A stretch of 64,000 bases of DNA from Spiractinospora alimapuensis (GTDB lineage: Bacteria > Actinomycetota > Actinomycetes > Streptosporangiales > Streptosporangiaceae), in NCBI RefSeq assembly GCF_018437505.1, contig NZ_CP072467.1, forward strand, positions 5,294,010 to 5,358,009, given 5' to 3'. Every line of letters starts with the position of its first letter. Within the stretch, counting starts at the first letter, position 1. The translations under genes and the position numbers were made by a program. Shown piece after piece: positions 8,008-15,744 of this stretch. The notes beneath the pieces were generated by a model. The model ran no database searches. It was not told the origin of the DNA and worked only from the letters and a program-made list of their open reading frames with translations.

Positions 8008-10044
8008 GTGCGCGCTTCCGCCCGATATCCGTTCAGCGCTGTCGTCGGCATGGACGACCTCAAACTCGCACTCCTCATCAACGCCGTGTCCCCCGGGGTT
8101 GGCGGTGTTCTCGTCCGGGGAGAGAAGGGCACCGCGAAGTCGACGATCGTCCGGGCCGTGGCCGCACTGCTGCCGGACCTCGCCGTCATCGCCGACTGCC
8201 GCTTCTCCTGTGACCCGAGCCAGCCCGACCCCCAGTGCCCCGACGGGCCACACGCCGAGGCCGACGCCGCGGCCCTGAGCCGTCCCGCCCGCCTGGTGGA
8301 GCTCCCCGTGGGAGCCAGTGAGGACCGGCTCGCCGGCGCACTCGATCTTGAACGCGCGCTCACCGACGGGGTCACCGCCTTCGAACCTGGGCTCCTCGCC
8401 CAGGCGCACCGTGGCGTGCTGTACGTGGACGAGGTCAACCTCCTGCACGACCACCTCGTGGACCTGCTCCTCGACGCCGCCGCGATGGGGACCTCCCACG
8501 TGGAGCGCGAGGGGGTGTCGGTGCGGCACGCGGCACGATTCCTCCTGGTCGGAACGATGAACCCGGAGGAAGGAGAGCTCAGACCGCAACTCCTGGACCG
8601 GTTCGGGCTCACGGTCGAGGTGTCGGCCACCCGAGAACCCGACGAGCGCGCCGAGGTCGTCCGACGCCGCATCGCCTACGACGCCGACCCGGAGGGCTTC
8701 GCCGCCCACTACGCCGCCACCGACGCCGAACTCGCCAAACGCATCCGCGACGCGCAGGAGCGTCTCGCCGACATCGCGCTCACCGACGACGCCCTGCGCC
8801 AGGTGACCTCGGTGTGCGCCGCGTTCGACGTGGACGGGCTCCGCGCCGACCTCGTCACCGCGCGGGCCGCCATGGCGCTCGCCGCCTGGCGGGACCACGA
8901 CGAGGTGACGACCGAGGACATCCGCGACGCGGCCCGGCTCGCCCTTCCACACCGGCGCCGACGGGACCCCTTCGACGCGCCGGGCCTGGACGAGGACCGG
9001 CTCTCCAACGCGTTGGACCAAGCGGGTGATGTCGACCCAAAAGAACCGGAGGAGTCTGAGGACTCCGCCAGCGACCCGCCCACCGGGCCGGGAACAGAGC
9101 CCGACCCACGTGAGGAACCTAAGGAGTCGTCACCGCGCCCCGGCCCTCCGGAGCCCACGGACGACACGGAGACCGGGTCCGACGACGAACAGCCACGCGG
9201 ATCCGGAGACGCCGCACAGGACCTGAGCGCTCCCGGCGAGACCTACCGCCCACGGTTGTTGCGGGTGGCGGGGCTCGGGGAGGGAGCACCGGGACGTCGA
9301 TCCCGCGCCCGGACCGCGCAGGGACGTGTGGTGGGCGCCCGTCGGCCCGAGGGGAGACTGGGGCGCCCCCACCTGACCGCGACTCTGCGGGCCGCCGCAC
9401 CACACCAGCGCGCCCGGGGCCGTTCGGCCGGGCAGCGAATCGTCCTCGCCCGAGACGATCTGCGCGCCGCGATCCGGGAGGGAAAGGAAGGGAACCTGGT
9501 CCTGTTCTGCGTGGACGCCAGCGGATCCATGGCCGCCCGCGCCCGAATGCGTGCGGTGAAGGGCGCGGTCCTCAGCCTGCTGCTCGACGCCTACCAGCGG
9601 CGGGACAAGGTCGGCCTGGTGACGTTCCGAGCCACCGGCGCCGAGGTCGCGCTGCCGCCGACATCCTCGGTGGAGGTGGGCGCACGGCGCTTGCGGGAGC
9701 TGCGGACGGGGGGCCGGACGCCGCTCGCCGCCGGACTCGCCGAATCGCTCCGCGTCCTGGACACCGAACGACGCCGTGACCCCAACCGACGGCCCCTCCT
9801 CATCGTCGTGACCGACGGCCGGGCGACCGCCGGGCCGCGACACGGGTCATCCCGCGTCGCCGCGACCCTGGCGGCTCGCGGCGTGGACAGCGTGGTCGTC
9901 GACTGCGAGAGCGGACCCGTGCGACTGGGCCTCGCCGGGGCCCTCGGCACCGAACTCGGAGCGACGACCGTGCGGCTGGACCAGATGGGAGCCGACTCCC
10001 TCACCGGCCTGGTCCACGGCCACCGCACGGCCGCGACGGTGTGA
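8008..10044 (+). CDS. Fused ChlI/ChlD-type chelatase subunit (cobaltochelatase partner)
   Basis: 678 aa. N-terminal AAA+ ChlI/BchI domain: [12 protein letters not shown] Walker A near residue 37, LYVDEVNLL Walker [21 protein letters not shown] sensor/arginine finger. A central acidic proline-rich linker (about 340-430) precedes a C-terminal von Willebrand A (ChlD-like) domain with [17 protein letters not shown] near residue 503 and VTDGRAT. In actinobacteria such fused proteins stand in for CobS/CobT beside CobN, inserting cobalt into the corrin ring with ATP hydrolysis (family knowledge). CobN is not in this window. The GTG at 8008 sits behind the riboswitch and GAGGAAGG. It likely heads an operon with cobO. 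Confidence 0.88.
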   Translation: MRASARYPFSAVVGMDDLKLALLINAVSPGVGGVLVRGEKGTAKSTIVRAVAALLPDLAVIADCRFSCDPSQPDPQCPDGPHAEADAAALSRPARLVELPVGASEDRLAGALDLERALTDGVTAFEPGLLAQAHRGVLYVDEVNLLHDHLVDLLLDAAAMGTSHVEREGVSVRHAARFLLVGTMNPEEGELRPQLLDRFGLTVEVSATREPDERAEVVRRRIAYDADPEGFAAHYAATDAELAKRIRDAQERLADIALTDDALRQVTSVCAAFDVDGLRADLVTARAAMALAAWRDHDEVTTEDIRDAARLALPHRRRRDPFDAPGLDEDRLSNALDQAGDVDPKEPEESEDSASDPPTGPGTEPDPREEPKESSPRPGPPEPTDDTETGSDDEQPRGSGDAAQDLSAPGETYRPRLLRVAGLGEGAPGRRSRARTAQGRVVGARRPEGRLGRPHLTATLRAAAPHQRARGRSAGQRIVLARDDLRAAIREGKEGNLVLFCVDASGSMAARARMRAVKGAVLSLLLDAYQRRDKVGLVTFRATGAEVALPPTSSVEVGARRLRELRTGGRTPLAAGLAESLRVLDTERRRDPNRRPLLIVVTDGRATAGPRHGSSRVAATLAARGVDSVVVDCESGPVRLGLAGALGTELGATTVRLDQMGADSLTGLVHGHRTAATV

Positions 10045-10279
10045 GATGCGGGTGTTCTCGCCCCGGAACGGCCCACGAGACTGGGACGCCCCACAGTCCG
10101 GGCGCGGCGTGGGGCGTGCGCGGCACCGTGCCGCGACCGCCCACGCCGTCCACAGCCCCCGGTCCGGCATTCGCCAACCGTGGGCACCGCCGCGTTGAAT
10201 CAGAGCAAGGGGTTCCCCCGTAGGGCCCCACTTTTGTCATGCCCTCAGTTCGACGACGAACCCAGGAGAAGGAGCCTCG
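10045..10279. other. Spacer between chelatase gene and cobO
   Basis: 235 bases with no credible ORF, longer than expected inside an operon. No strong hairpin or riboswitch core was recognised, so cobO may be read through from upstream or have its own promoter. Confidence 0.4.
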
Positions 10280-10882
10280 ATGCCCAAGGGACAGCCCGAG
10301 TACGTGCCGCAGGACGGCCTGACCACCAGGCAGCGCCGCAACCGTCCGTTGCTCATGGTGCACACCGGCCCAGGGAAGGGAAAGTCCACCGCGGCGTTCG
10401 GCACCGCGATGCGCGCCTGGTCGCAAGGGTGGCCCGTGGGGGTGTTCCAGTTCGTGAAGTCGGCCAAGTGGCGGATCGGTGAGGAGCGCGCGCTGCGGGT
10501 GCTGGGTGACTCCGGTGAGGGCGGCAGCGTCACCTGGCACAAGATGGGTGAGGGGTGGTCGTGGATCCAACGCCCGGGGTCGGAGGAGAACCACGCGGCC
10601 GACGCGGCCGAGGGCTGGGCACAGATCAAGCGCGACCTGGCGGCGGAGCGCTACCGCCTCTACGTACTGGACGAGTTCACCTACCCCATGAAGTGGGGCT
10701 GGGTGGATGTCGACGACGTCGTCCGGACGCTCGCCGAGCGGCCGGGCACACAGCACGTCATCGTCACGGGACGCGACGCGGCGTCCGAGCTGTGCGCCGC
10801 GGCCGATCTCGTGACCGAGATGGGCAAGGTCAAGCACCCGATGGACAACGGGCAGAAGGGGCAGCGCGGTATCGAGTGGTGA
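10280..10882 (+). CDS. cobO: Corrinoid adenosyltransferase CobO
   Basis: 200 aa, full length for the CobO/BtuR family. Transfers the adenosyl group of ATP to cob(I)alamin or earlier corrinoids, giving the adenosyl form. Visible features: P-loop HTGPGKGKSTAAFG near residue 28, KWRIGEE, KMGEGWSWIQR, and LDEFTYPMKWGWVD (conserved Asp-Glu). The C terminus ends KVKHPMDNGQKGQRGIEW, the family signature. ATG at 10280 follows AGGAGAAGGAG. It lies downstream of the chelatase gene on the same strand and converges on the DUF397 gene 19 bases away. Confidence 0.95.
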   Translation: MPKGQPEYVPQDGLTTRQRRNRPLLMVHTGPGKGKSTAAFGTAMRAWSQGWPVGVFQFVKSAKWRIGEERALRVLGDSGEGGSVTWHKMGEGWSWIQRPGSEENHAADAAEGWAQIKRDLAAERYRLYVLDEFTYPMKWGWVDVDDVVRTLAERPGTQHVIVTGRDAASELCAAADLVTEMGKVKHPMDNGQKGQRGIEW

Positions 10883-10901
10883 TGGTCGAGCTGGGGGCGA
10901 G

Positions 10902-11144
10902 TTAGGCGCCTTCCGCGCGGGTGACCTCGGCGAGGAAGGCGACCCATTCCCGGAGGGGGAGACTCAGTGTCGTGCCGGTGGGATGCACGGAGTCGCGGAC
11001 CAGGGCGGCGCGACCCGTGAACGCGGCCTCGAGGCAGTTCTCTGGATTGCTCAGGGTGCTCTTGTGCCAGTGGAGTTCGTCGGTGGACAGGACAAGAGGC
11101 GCGCTCCCGGCACACGCGTGAGCGCGCGGTCGTGACGTGGGCAT
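10902..11144 (-). CDS. DUF397 family small protein
   Basis: 80 aa. The core LHWHKSTLSNPENCLEAAF ... ALVRDSVHPTGTTLSLPLRE and EWVAFLAEV is the DUF397 pattern (W-KSS-S--C-EVA ... VRDSK-P-G--L--EW--F). Members are usually paired with an XRE/DUF5753 regulator, here directly upstream on the same strand, and such pairs belong to the WhiJ-like developmental-regulator group or act like toxin-antitoxin-style modules (family knowledge, function mostly unresolved). Start uncertain: ATG at 11144 lacks a clear Shine-Dalgarno site, and the N-terminal ~22 residues are not family-like. Confidence 0.75.
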   Translation of the reverse strand: MPTSRPRAHACAGSAPLVLSTDELHWHKSTLSNPENCLEAAFTGRAALVRDSVHPTGTTLSLPLREWVAFLAEVTRAEGA

Positions 11145-11266
11145 CAATGCCAACCAGGGGAGGGTGGGGACATTTCTCCTTCTCCCTACCCTGGTCGTGA
11201 GTCGCCTATTCGCGCGGCCCACGCGAGACAGGTTTTGGGTGCCCCAATTGGTCCTCCTGTGGCGGC

Positions 11267-12136
11267 TTAGTTCCCATTGCCGCGCATCTGGCTGATCGCT
11301 CCCCGCAGGAGCCGGATCGTTTCCTCGGGGGACAGTGCCTTCTCGTACAACAGCGCGAAGCGTTCCTTGTACTCCTCGGTCACGTCACCGAACTCGGGTG
11401 TCGGGCCCGATGCCGTCTTCTCCCGGTAGAGCAGATCCGGGAGGGGGCCTTCGAAACCCAGCAGGAAGAACGGTTCAAACATTCCCTCATGCGACCCACG
11501 AGTGAAGGGAATTACCCGAAGGTCCACCTGGCCGCTTTCGGTCAGGTTGATCAGGTGTTGGAGCTGTTCCGGCATGATCTCCGAGTCCCGGGTGACGCCG
11601 ATGTGACGCCAGATGGCCGCCTCGTCCACGAGAAAGGTGAGGAGGGGCCTGGGGTCGCGTTCGAGAACCCGGGTCTGGCGTTCCATCCGTAGTTCGACGT
11701 GGGCGGAGCGTTCGGCGGTGCCGCGGATGGCGTCGCCGCTGATCACCTCGGCGTAGTCCCGCGTCTGCAACAGACCGGGGATGACCTGGTTCTCCATGTT
11801 GCCGATGGTCTTCGCCCCCGTCTCGAAGCCCATGACGCGGATGAACGCGTCGCTCACGTTGCCGCGGTAGCGGTCCCACCATCCGGTGCGGTTGGACTCG
11901 CGGGAGAGAAGGAGGAGACGTTCCGTCTCGTCCTCGTCGACCCCGTACTCGCGGAGCAGAGCCAGCAGGTCACTGCGGCGAACGGACTGCTTTCCGCCCT
12001 CGATCCGCATGAGTTTCGCCTGCGACCACTCCAGGCGTTGCGCGACCTGTGCCTGGGTGAACGCGTTGTCCTTGCGCAGGCGCGTCAGCTCGCCGACGAG
12101 AAGAGCGCGCTGGACCACCGGGCCCTGGTCTGACAT
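11267..12136 (-). CDS. XRE-family helix-turn-helix regulator with DUF5753 domain (WhiJ-like)
   Basis: 289 aa. An N-terminal Cro/C1-type HTH (ELTRLRKDNAFTQAQVAQRL, EWSQAKLMRIEGGKQSVRRS) is followed by the DUF5753 domain (about 90-280), seen from MENQVIPGLLQTRDYAEV, ERQTRVLERDPRPLLTFLVD and PFTRGSHEGMFEPFFLLGF. This is the standard partner of DUF397 proteins, and the next gene downstream is one (123-base gap). It probably binds its own upstream region and is modulated by the small partner. ATG at 12136 has GAGGG five bases upstream. The pair interrupts cobO and cobB, which are neighbours in several actinomycetes. Confidence 0.9.
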   Translation of the reverse strand: MSDQGPVVQRALLVGELTRLRKDNAFTQAQVAQRLEWSQAKLMRIEGGKQSVRRSDLLALLREYGVDEDETERLLLLSRESNRTGWWDRYRGNVSDAFIRVMGFETGAKTIGNMENQVIPGLLQTRDYAEVISGDAIRGTAERSAHVELRMERQTRVLERDPRPLLTFLVDEAAIWRHIGVTRDSEIMPEQLQHLINLTESGQVDLRVIPFTRGSHEGMFEPFFLLGFEGPLPDLLYREKTASGPTPEFGDVTEEYKERFALLYEKALSPEETIRLLRGAISQMRGNGN

Positions 12137-12535
12137 TTCAACCCTCGATTCTCATCGACGTTTCCCAGCGCTCTCGGCTCGTTGTCTGAGAAAACGCTGA
12201 GCGTCACATTGGGAGTGTTCGGCTATAGTGCAGACAGAATGTTAGGTGACATCTTGGATGGAGACATCATTGTGCCCAACGCAGTCGAGCCTAACAGATT
12301 TAAAGCTTTCACGAGGTTCCGTCACGTCTCGTTGGGCGGCATCCGGGCAGGTCGAAATGCGGATGGTTGATCCGCGTCGAGTCACGAGTTGGAGCGACAT
12401 GAAATGTCAGTACACATCGGGTGGGTGTCACCAAGTTGCCCCGAGCGCGCGCGGAATTCGCTCCGCGTCACCAGCGACCCATTTCGGTCCGGCCGATACC
12501 CGAGTAACCGGGCGAAACGCTACAAGGAGGAAAGG
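12137..12535. promoter_or_regulatory. Upstream region of the XRE gene, AT-richer, with TATAGT element
   Basis: About 400 bases divergent from the XRE gene and markedly AT-richer than its surroundings (e.g. CAGATTTAAAGCTTTCAC near 12294-12311). A TATAGT hexamer at 12224-12229 lies ten bases before an ATG at 12239 that opens a 43-codon frame. That frame lacks the usual GC-rich third positions, so I do not call it a gene. The region likely holds promoters for both directions. Confidence 0.4.
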
Positions 12536-12595
12536 GTGAACACAGATGATCGACGAGAGCTGAAGAGGAGCCCCCATGAACAGGCCGCCCACTGA
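12536..12595 (+). CDS. Possible 19-residue peptide ORF with strong ribosome site
   Basis: GTG at 12536 follows AAGGAGGAAAGG, one of the best Shine-Dalgarno matches in the window. The frame reads MNTDDRRELKRSPHEQAAH and stops at 12595. It overlaps the start of the next small ORF in another frame, so it may be a leader whose translation affects the following one. No family recognised. Confidence 0.3.
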   Translation: MNTDDRRELKRSPHEQAAH

Positions 12596-12629
12596 ATATC
12601 CTGCGGTTTCTGCGCCGACCAAGCATTAG
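12576..12629 (+). CDS. Possible 17-residue peptide ORF
   Basis: ATG at 12576 has GAGGAG six bases upstream and reads MNRPPTEYPAVSAPTKH before TAG at 12627-12629. Two tandem hairpins follow within 50 bases (12639-12678), so a short transcript could end there. It is divergent from the XRE/DUF397 pair. I recognise no homologue; it could be a signalling or precursor peptide, or chance. Confidence 0.35.
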   Translation: MNRPPTEYPAVSAPTKH

Positions 12630-12638
12630 AGACCACAC

Positions 12639-12678
12639 CCAGGGGGCGGCCCCTGGACGAACCCGCACCCGCGGGTTC
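12639..12678 (+). terminator. Two tandem hairpins after the small ORFs
   Basis: CCAGGGG-gcgg-CCCCTGG at 12639-12656 and GAACCCGC-accc-GCGGGTTC at 12659-12678, both perfect. No U-tract. They may end transcription from the left, or from cobB on the other strand (cobB stops at 12740). Confidence 0.5.
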
Positions 12679-12739
12679 GGTACAACTTTCAGAGTGACCT
12701 CTCTCGGCGCACCCCGCAACCCCGAGCGACCGAATCGGG

Positions 12740-14134
12740 TCAGCGGGTGCGGCGAGAGGCGGCGAGGAACCGCGCCGCGAGACTCGGCTCCCCTGCCCAA
12801 TGCACATGAAGGTAGGAAGCGTGCAGCGAACGCGTGGTGAACCCCTCCGGGCCGTGTGTGTCCCACTGCCACGCCGCGCGAACACCGTGAGCGGGCGTGA
12901 CCGTCGTCCGATGGAACTCGTGACCATGGACCCGAGTCCCGGTGACGGCGACGGGAGAGTCCCCCACCGCGACCGCCGCCCGGTAGCCCAGCGTCAGCCC
13001 GGACGTCATCGTCGCGGTCGCGTCGAGCACGCCACACATGGGCACGTCGTCCAGCGAGCGGCACAGGTACAGCAGCCCCGCGCACTCCGCTGACGTGGGC
13101 AGACCGTTGCCCACCGCGTCCGCGACGGAGCGCCGCATGGGCTCGTTGGCCGACAACGCCTCAGCGTGCATCTCGGGGAACCCGCCACCGATCACGAGCC
13201 CATCGATCTCCTCGGGGAGGGCCTCGTCGCGGAGTGGGTCCACGGAGACGACCTCGGCGCCGCCCGCCCGAAGCAACTCCACCTGTTCGGTGTAGCCGAA
13301 GGTGAACGCCGCCCCGCCGGCGACCGCGACCCGCACGGGCGCGTCGTCCGCGGGGGCCCCGGGGCGAACCCGCTCCAGCTCGCTCACGGGATCCCAGGCG
13401 TCGTCATCGACCGGCGGCGCGGAGCGAGCGAGGTCCACGATGGCCTCCAGGTCGCAGGACTCGGCCACCACCCCCGCCAGGTCCGCCACCGCCTGACGTG
13501 CCGGTGTCTCACGCTCCGCCGCCGGGATCAGCCCAAGGTGCCGGGACGGTGTGGCGAGTTCCGCGCGGCGGCGGATCGCCCCGAGGACCGGTAGCCCCAC
13601 GTCCTCCAGCGCCGACCGCAGCAACTCCTCGTGCCGCTCCGAACCGACCTGGTTGAGGACCACCCCACCGAGCCGAACGCGCGGGTCGAAACCGCGGAAC
13701 CCGTGAACCAGCGCGGCGATGGACCGACTCGTCCGCGCCGCGTCCACGACCAGCAGGACCGGTGCCGACAACAGGGTCGCGACGTGCGCCGTCGAAGCGA
13801 AATCCCCGGGACCGTCGAACTCACGCGGCTGCGACGCGCCGTCGAACAGGCCCATGACCCCCTCGATCACCGACACGTCGGCCCCCCGCGCCCCATGCGC
13901 GAACAGCCCCGGTACACGCTGTTCCCCCACGAGCACCGGGTCGAGGTTCCTGGGAGGACGCCCGGTCGCCACGGAGTGATAGCCAGGGTCGATGTAGTCG
14001 GGCCCCACCTTGTGCCCGGACACCGTCCACCCGCGCGCCGTCAACGCCGCCATCAGTCCGGTCGCGACCGTGGTCTTGCCACTACCCGACGCCGGCGCCG
14101 CCACCACCAACCGAGGACGCTCGATCACCGCCAC
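12740..14134 (-). CDS. cobB: Cobyrinate a,c-diamide synthase (CobB/CbiA)
   Basis: 464 aa. Amidates the a and c side chains of (hydrogeno)cobyrinate using glutamine and ATP. The N-terminal dethiobiotin-synthetase-like ATPase has P-loop VAAPASGSGKTTVATG near residue 11, then HKVGPDYIDPGYH and VIEGVMGLFDG. The C-terminal class I glutamine amidotransferase domain has GGGFPEMHAEALSANE and the nucleophile Cys in TSAECAGLLYLC, ending in a His-containing HASYLHVHWAG. Start GTG 14134 (or GTG 14128); neither has a good ribosome site. It is transcribed opposite to the rest of the cobalamin genes. Confidence 0.93.
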   Translation of the reverse strand: MAVIERPRLVVAAPASGSGKTTVATGLMAALTARGWTVSGHKVGPDYIDPGYHSVATGRPPRNLDPVLVGEQRVPGLFAHGARGADVSVIEGVMGLFDGASQPREFDGPGDFASTAHVATLLSAPVLLVVDAARTSRSIAALVHGFRGFDPRVRLGGVVLNQVGSERHEELLRSALEDVGLPVLGAIRRRAELATPSRHLGLIPAAERETPARQAVADLAGVVAESCDLEAIVDLARSAPPVDDDAWDPVSELERVRPGAPADDAPVRVAVAGGAAFTFGYTEQVELLRAGGAEVVSVDPLRDEALPEEIDGLVIGGGFPEMHAEALSANEPMRRSVADAVGNGLPTSAECAGLLYLCRSLDDVPMCGVLDATATMTSGLTLGYRAAVAVGDSPVAVTGTRVHGHEFHRTTVTPAHGVRAAWQWDTHGPEGFTTRSLHASYLHVHWAGEPSLAARFLAASRRTR

Positions 14135-14670
14135 GGCCGCCCGTCAGGATCCACAAACCACCCGGTCTCGGTACGCACACTGCTCCAAAGAAGAACGACA
14201 ACACGGGAACCCCCTCATTACAGCAGCCTCCGCCCCCCGGAATCCCGACGCCCCCACGCGGCCTCCGACCCGTGGGGTATCTACGTGATCCATCGAAGCG
14301 TCCGGAGCGGATCGTTCGCGTGGGGCGACCGCCACCACCCGCCATCCGCAGGACACTCCCCGTAGTGCGGGCCGTGCGCCCGACCGGAACACTGAGCAGA
14401 GCCCCGATCCACCGACTCCGCCGACCGGAGGGTCCCCCCGGCCCGGCAAACGCCACCGTGGGTTCGGGCACCCGCCGCGGCCCAGCGCCCCCGTTGTGCG
14501 TGGAGGCCGGACGCGGCACGCATCGCCCATTACCCGGACATCCCACGCCCACGCAACCTCCGTCGGCGAGAAACCCGGTGGGCGGGCCACGTTGGGGCAG
14601 GGGGCGGCCCGTATAGTGTGGCGGGCCGCCCCCACGGTTCGTGTCCGTGACCCCTGCCCATGGAATGTGG
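14135..14670. other. Gene-free region between divergent cobB and cobC-like genes
   Basis: About 535 bases. Frames stay open on both strands but show no family features and have poor starts. I looked for a second cobalamin riboswitch core (CCCGCCACTG-type) on both strands and saw none. The right end holds the 12-bp inverted repeat around TATAGT described separately. Confidence 0.5.
14600..14633 (+). promoter_or_regulatory. Perfect 12-bp inverted repeat enclosing a TATAGT hexamer
   Basis: GGGGGCGGCCCG (14600-14611) and CGGGCCGCCCCC (14622-14633) flank the ten bases tatagtgtgg, whose TATAGT (14612-14617) resembles a -10 box. It lies 38 bases ahead of the ATG of the next gene. Either a promoter whose -10 sits within an operator, or an RNA hairpin. 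Confidence 0.5.
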
Positions 14671-15690
14671 ATGACAGACGTCGACCTGCACCACCATGGG
14701 GATGCGGAGATCGGCCCCGGCCTGGTGGACTTCGCCGTCAACGTGCGACCGGGAACACCGCCTCCCTGGCTGACCGATCGCCTCGCCGTGTCCCTCTCTG
14801 GCCTCTCCGCCTACCCCGATCCCGGACGGTCACGAGCCCGAGTCGCCGCTCGACACGGGCGCGACCCAGCGGAGCTCCTGTTGACCGCCGGCGCGGCGGA
14901 AGCGTTCGTCCTGATCGCACGTACGCTTCGTCCACGCCGCCCTGTCGTGGTGCACCCACAGTTCACCGAACCCGAGGCGGCGCTGGCCGCTGCCGGCCAC
15001 ACCGTGGAGCGCGTGGTCCTCGACGGCGACTTCCGGCTGGATCCGGCCCGGGTCCCCGCCGACGCGGACCTCGTCGTCGTGGGAAATCCGACCAACCCCA
15101 CCTCGGTGCTGCATCCGGCCGCCACGTTGGCATCGTTGGCCAGGCCCGGTCGGGTTCTCGTCGTCGACGAGGCGTTCGCCGACTGTGTGCCCGGCGAGCC
15201 GGAGTCCCTGGCGGGAAGGGATGACCTACCCGGCCTCGTCGTGCTGCGCAGCCTGACTAAGACCTGGGGACTCGCGGGTCTGCGCGTCGGCTACCTCCTG
15301 GCGCCCCCGCCCCTGGTCGCGAGCTTCGCCCAGGCGCAACCCCTGTGGTCGGTGTCCACCCCGGCCCTGGTCGCCGCGGAGGCGTGCACCGAGCCACGCG
15401 CCCTCGCCGAGGCGGACCAGTGGGCCCGAGAACTGCGCGAGGAACGGGAGCGTTGGGAGAAAGAACTCACCGCGCTCGGTCTGGACGTCACCCCCGACGC
15501 GCGGGCATCCTTCCTGCTGCTGCGCGTACCAGCCGGGGACCAGGTTCGTGCCAGCCTCCGGGAACGCGGCATCGCCGTCCGGCGCGGGGACACGTTCCCT
15601 GGCCTGGGCCGGGACTGGCTACGGGTCGCGGTACGAGATCGAGACACCAACGCCGTGCTGACCGCGGCTCTGGCAGAGTTGGTGTGCTGA
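14671..15690 (+). CDS. cobC: CobC-like PLP-dependent aminotransferase / threonine-phosphate decarboxylase
   Basis: 339 aa, class I/II aminotransferase fold like CobC/CobD and the Mycobacterium Rv2231c type. The N terminus MTDVDLHHHGDAEIGPGLVD then FAVNVRPGTPP is typical. The cofactor region shows LLTAGAAEAFVLI, VVGNPTNPTSVLHP, VLVVDEAFADCVPG, and the Schiff-base Lys in VVLRSLTKTWGLAGLRVGY. It probably supplies the aminopropanol side chain of cobalamin; a histidinol-phosphate-type aminotransferase is the alternative. ATG 14671 has GGA six bases upstream; a GTG at 14641, right after the 12-bp palindrome, is in frame. Confidence 0.8.
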   Translation: MTDVDLHHHGDAEIGPGLVDFAVNVRPGTPPPWLTDRLAVSLSGLSAYPDPGRSRARVAARHGRDPAELLLTAGAAEAFVLIARTLRPRRPVVVHPQFTEPEAALAAAGHTVERVVLDGDFRLDPARVPADADLVVVGNPTNPTSVLHPAATLASLARPGRVLVVDEAFADCVPGEPESLAGRDDLPGLVVLRSLTKTWGLAGLRVGYLLAPPPLVASFAQAQPLWSVSTPALVAAEACTEPRALAEADQWARELREERERWEKELTALGLDVTPDARASFLLLRVPAGDQVRASLRERGIAVRRGDTFPGLGRDWLRVAVRDRDTNAVLTAALAELVC

Positions 15691-15744
15691 GTCCGAGCGG
15701 ACGTGTCCGGAGGAAGCCGGACGCGCGATGCGGAGAGAGGCGTA

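Noticed and set aside
6072-8672. Long minus-strand frame extending the amidase 374 codons upstream
   Set aside because: The extra part is Arg/Ser/Pro-rich noise running across the riboswitch and into the chelatase gene on the other strand.
12239-12370. 43-codon frame starting ten bases after TATAGT
   Set aside because: It lacks the strong GC bias at third codon positions seen in real genes here and matches no family known to me.
14135-14670. Second cobalamin riboswitch ahead of cobB or the cobC-like gene
   Set aside because: No CCCGCCACTG-type core or CAGGA element was seen on either strand.
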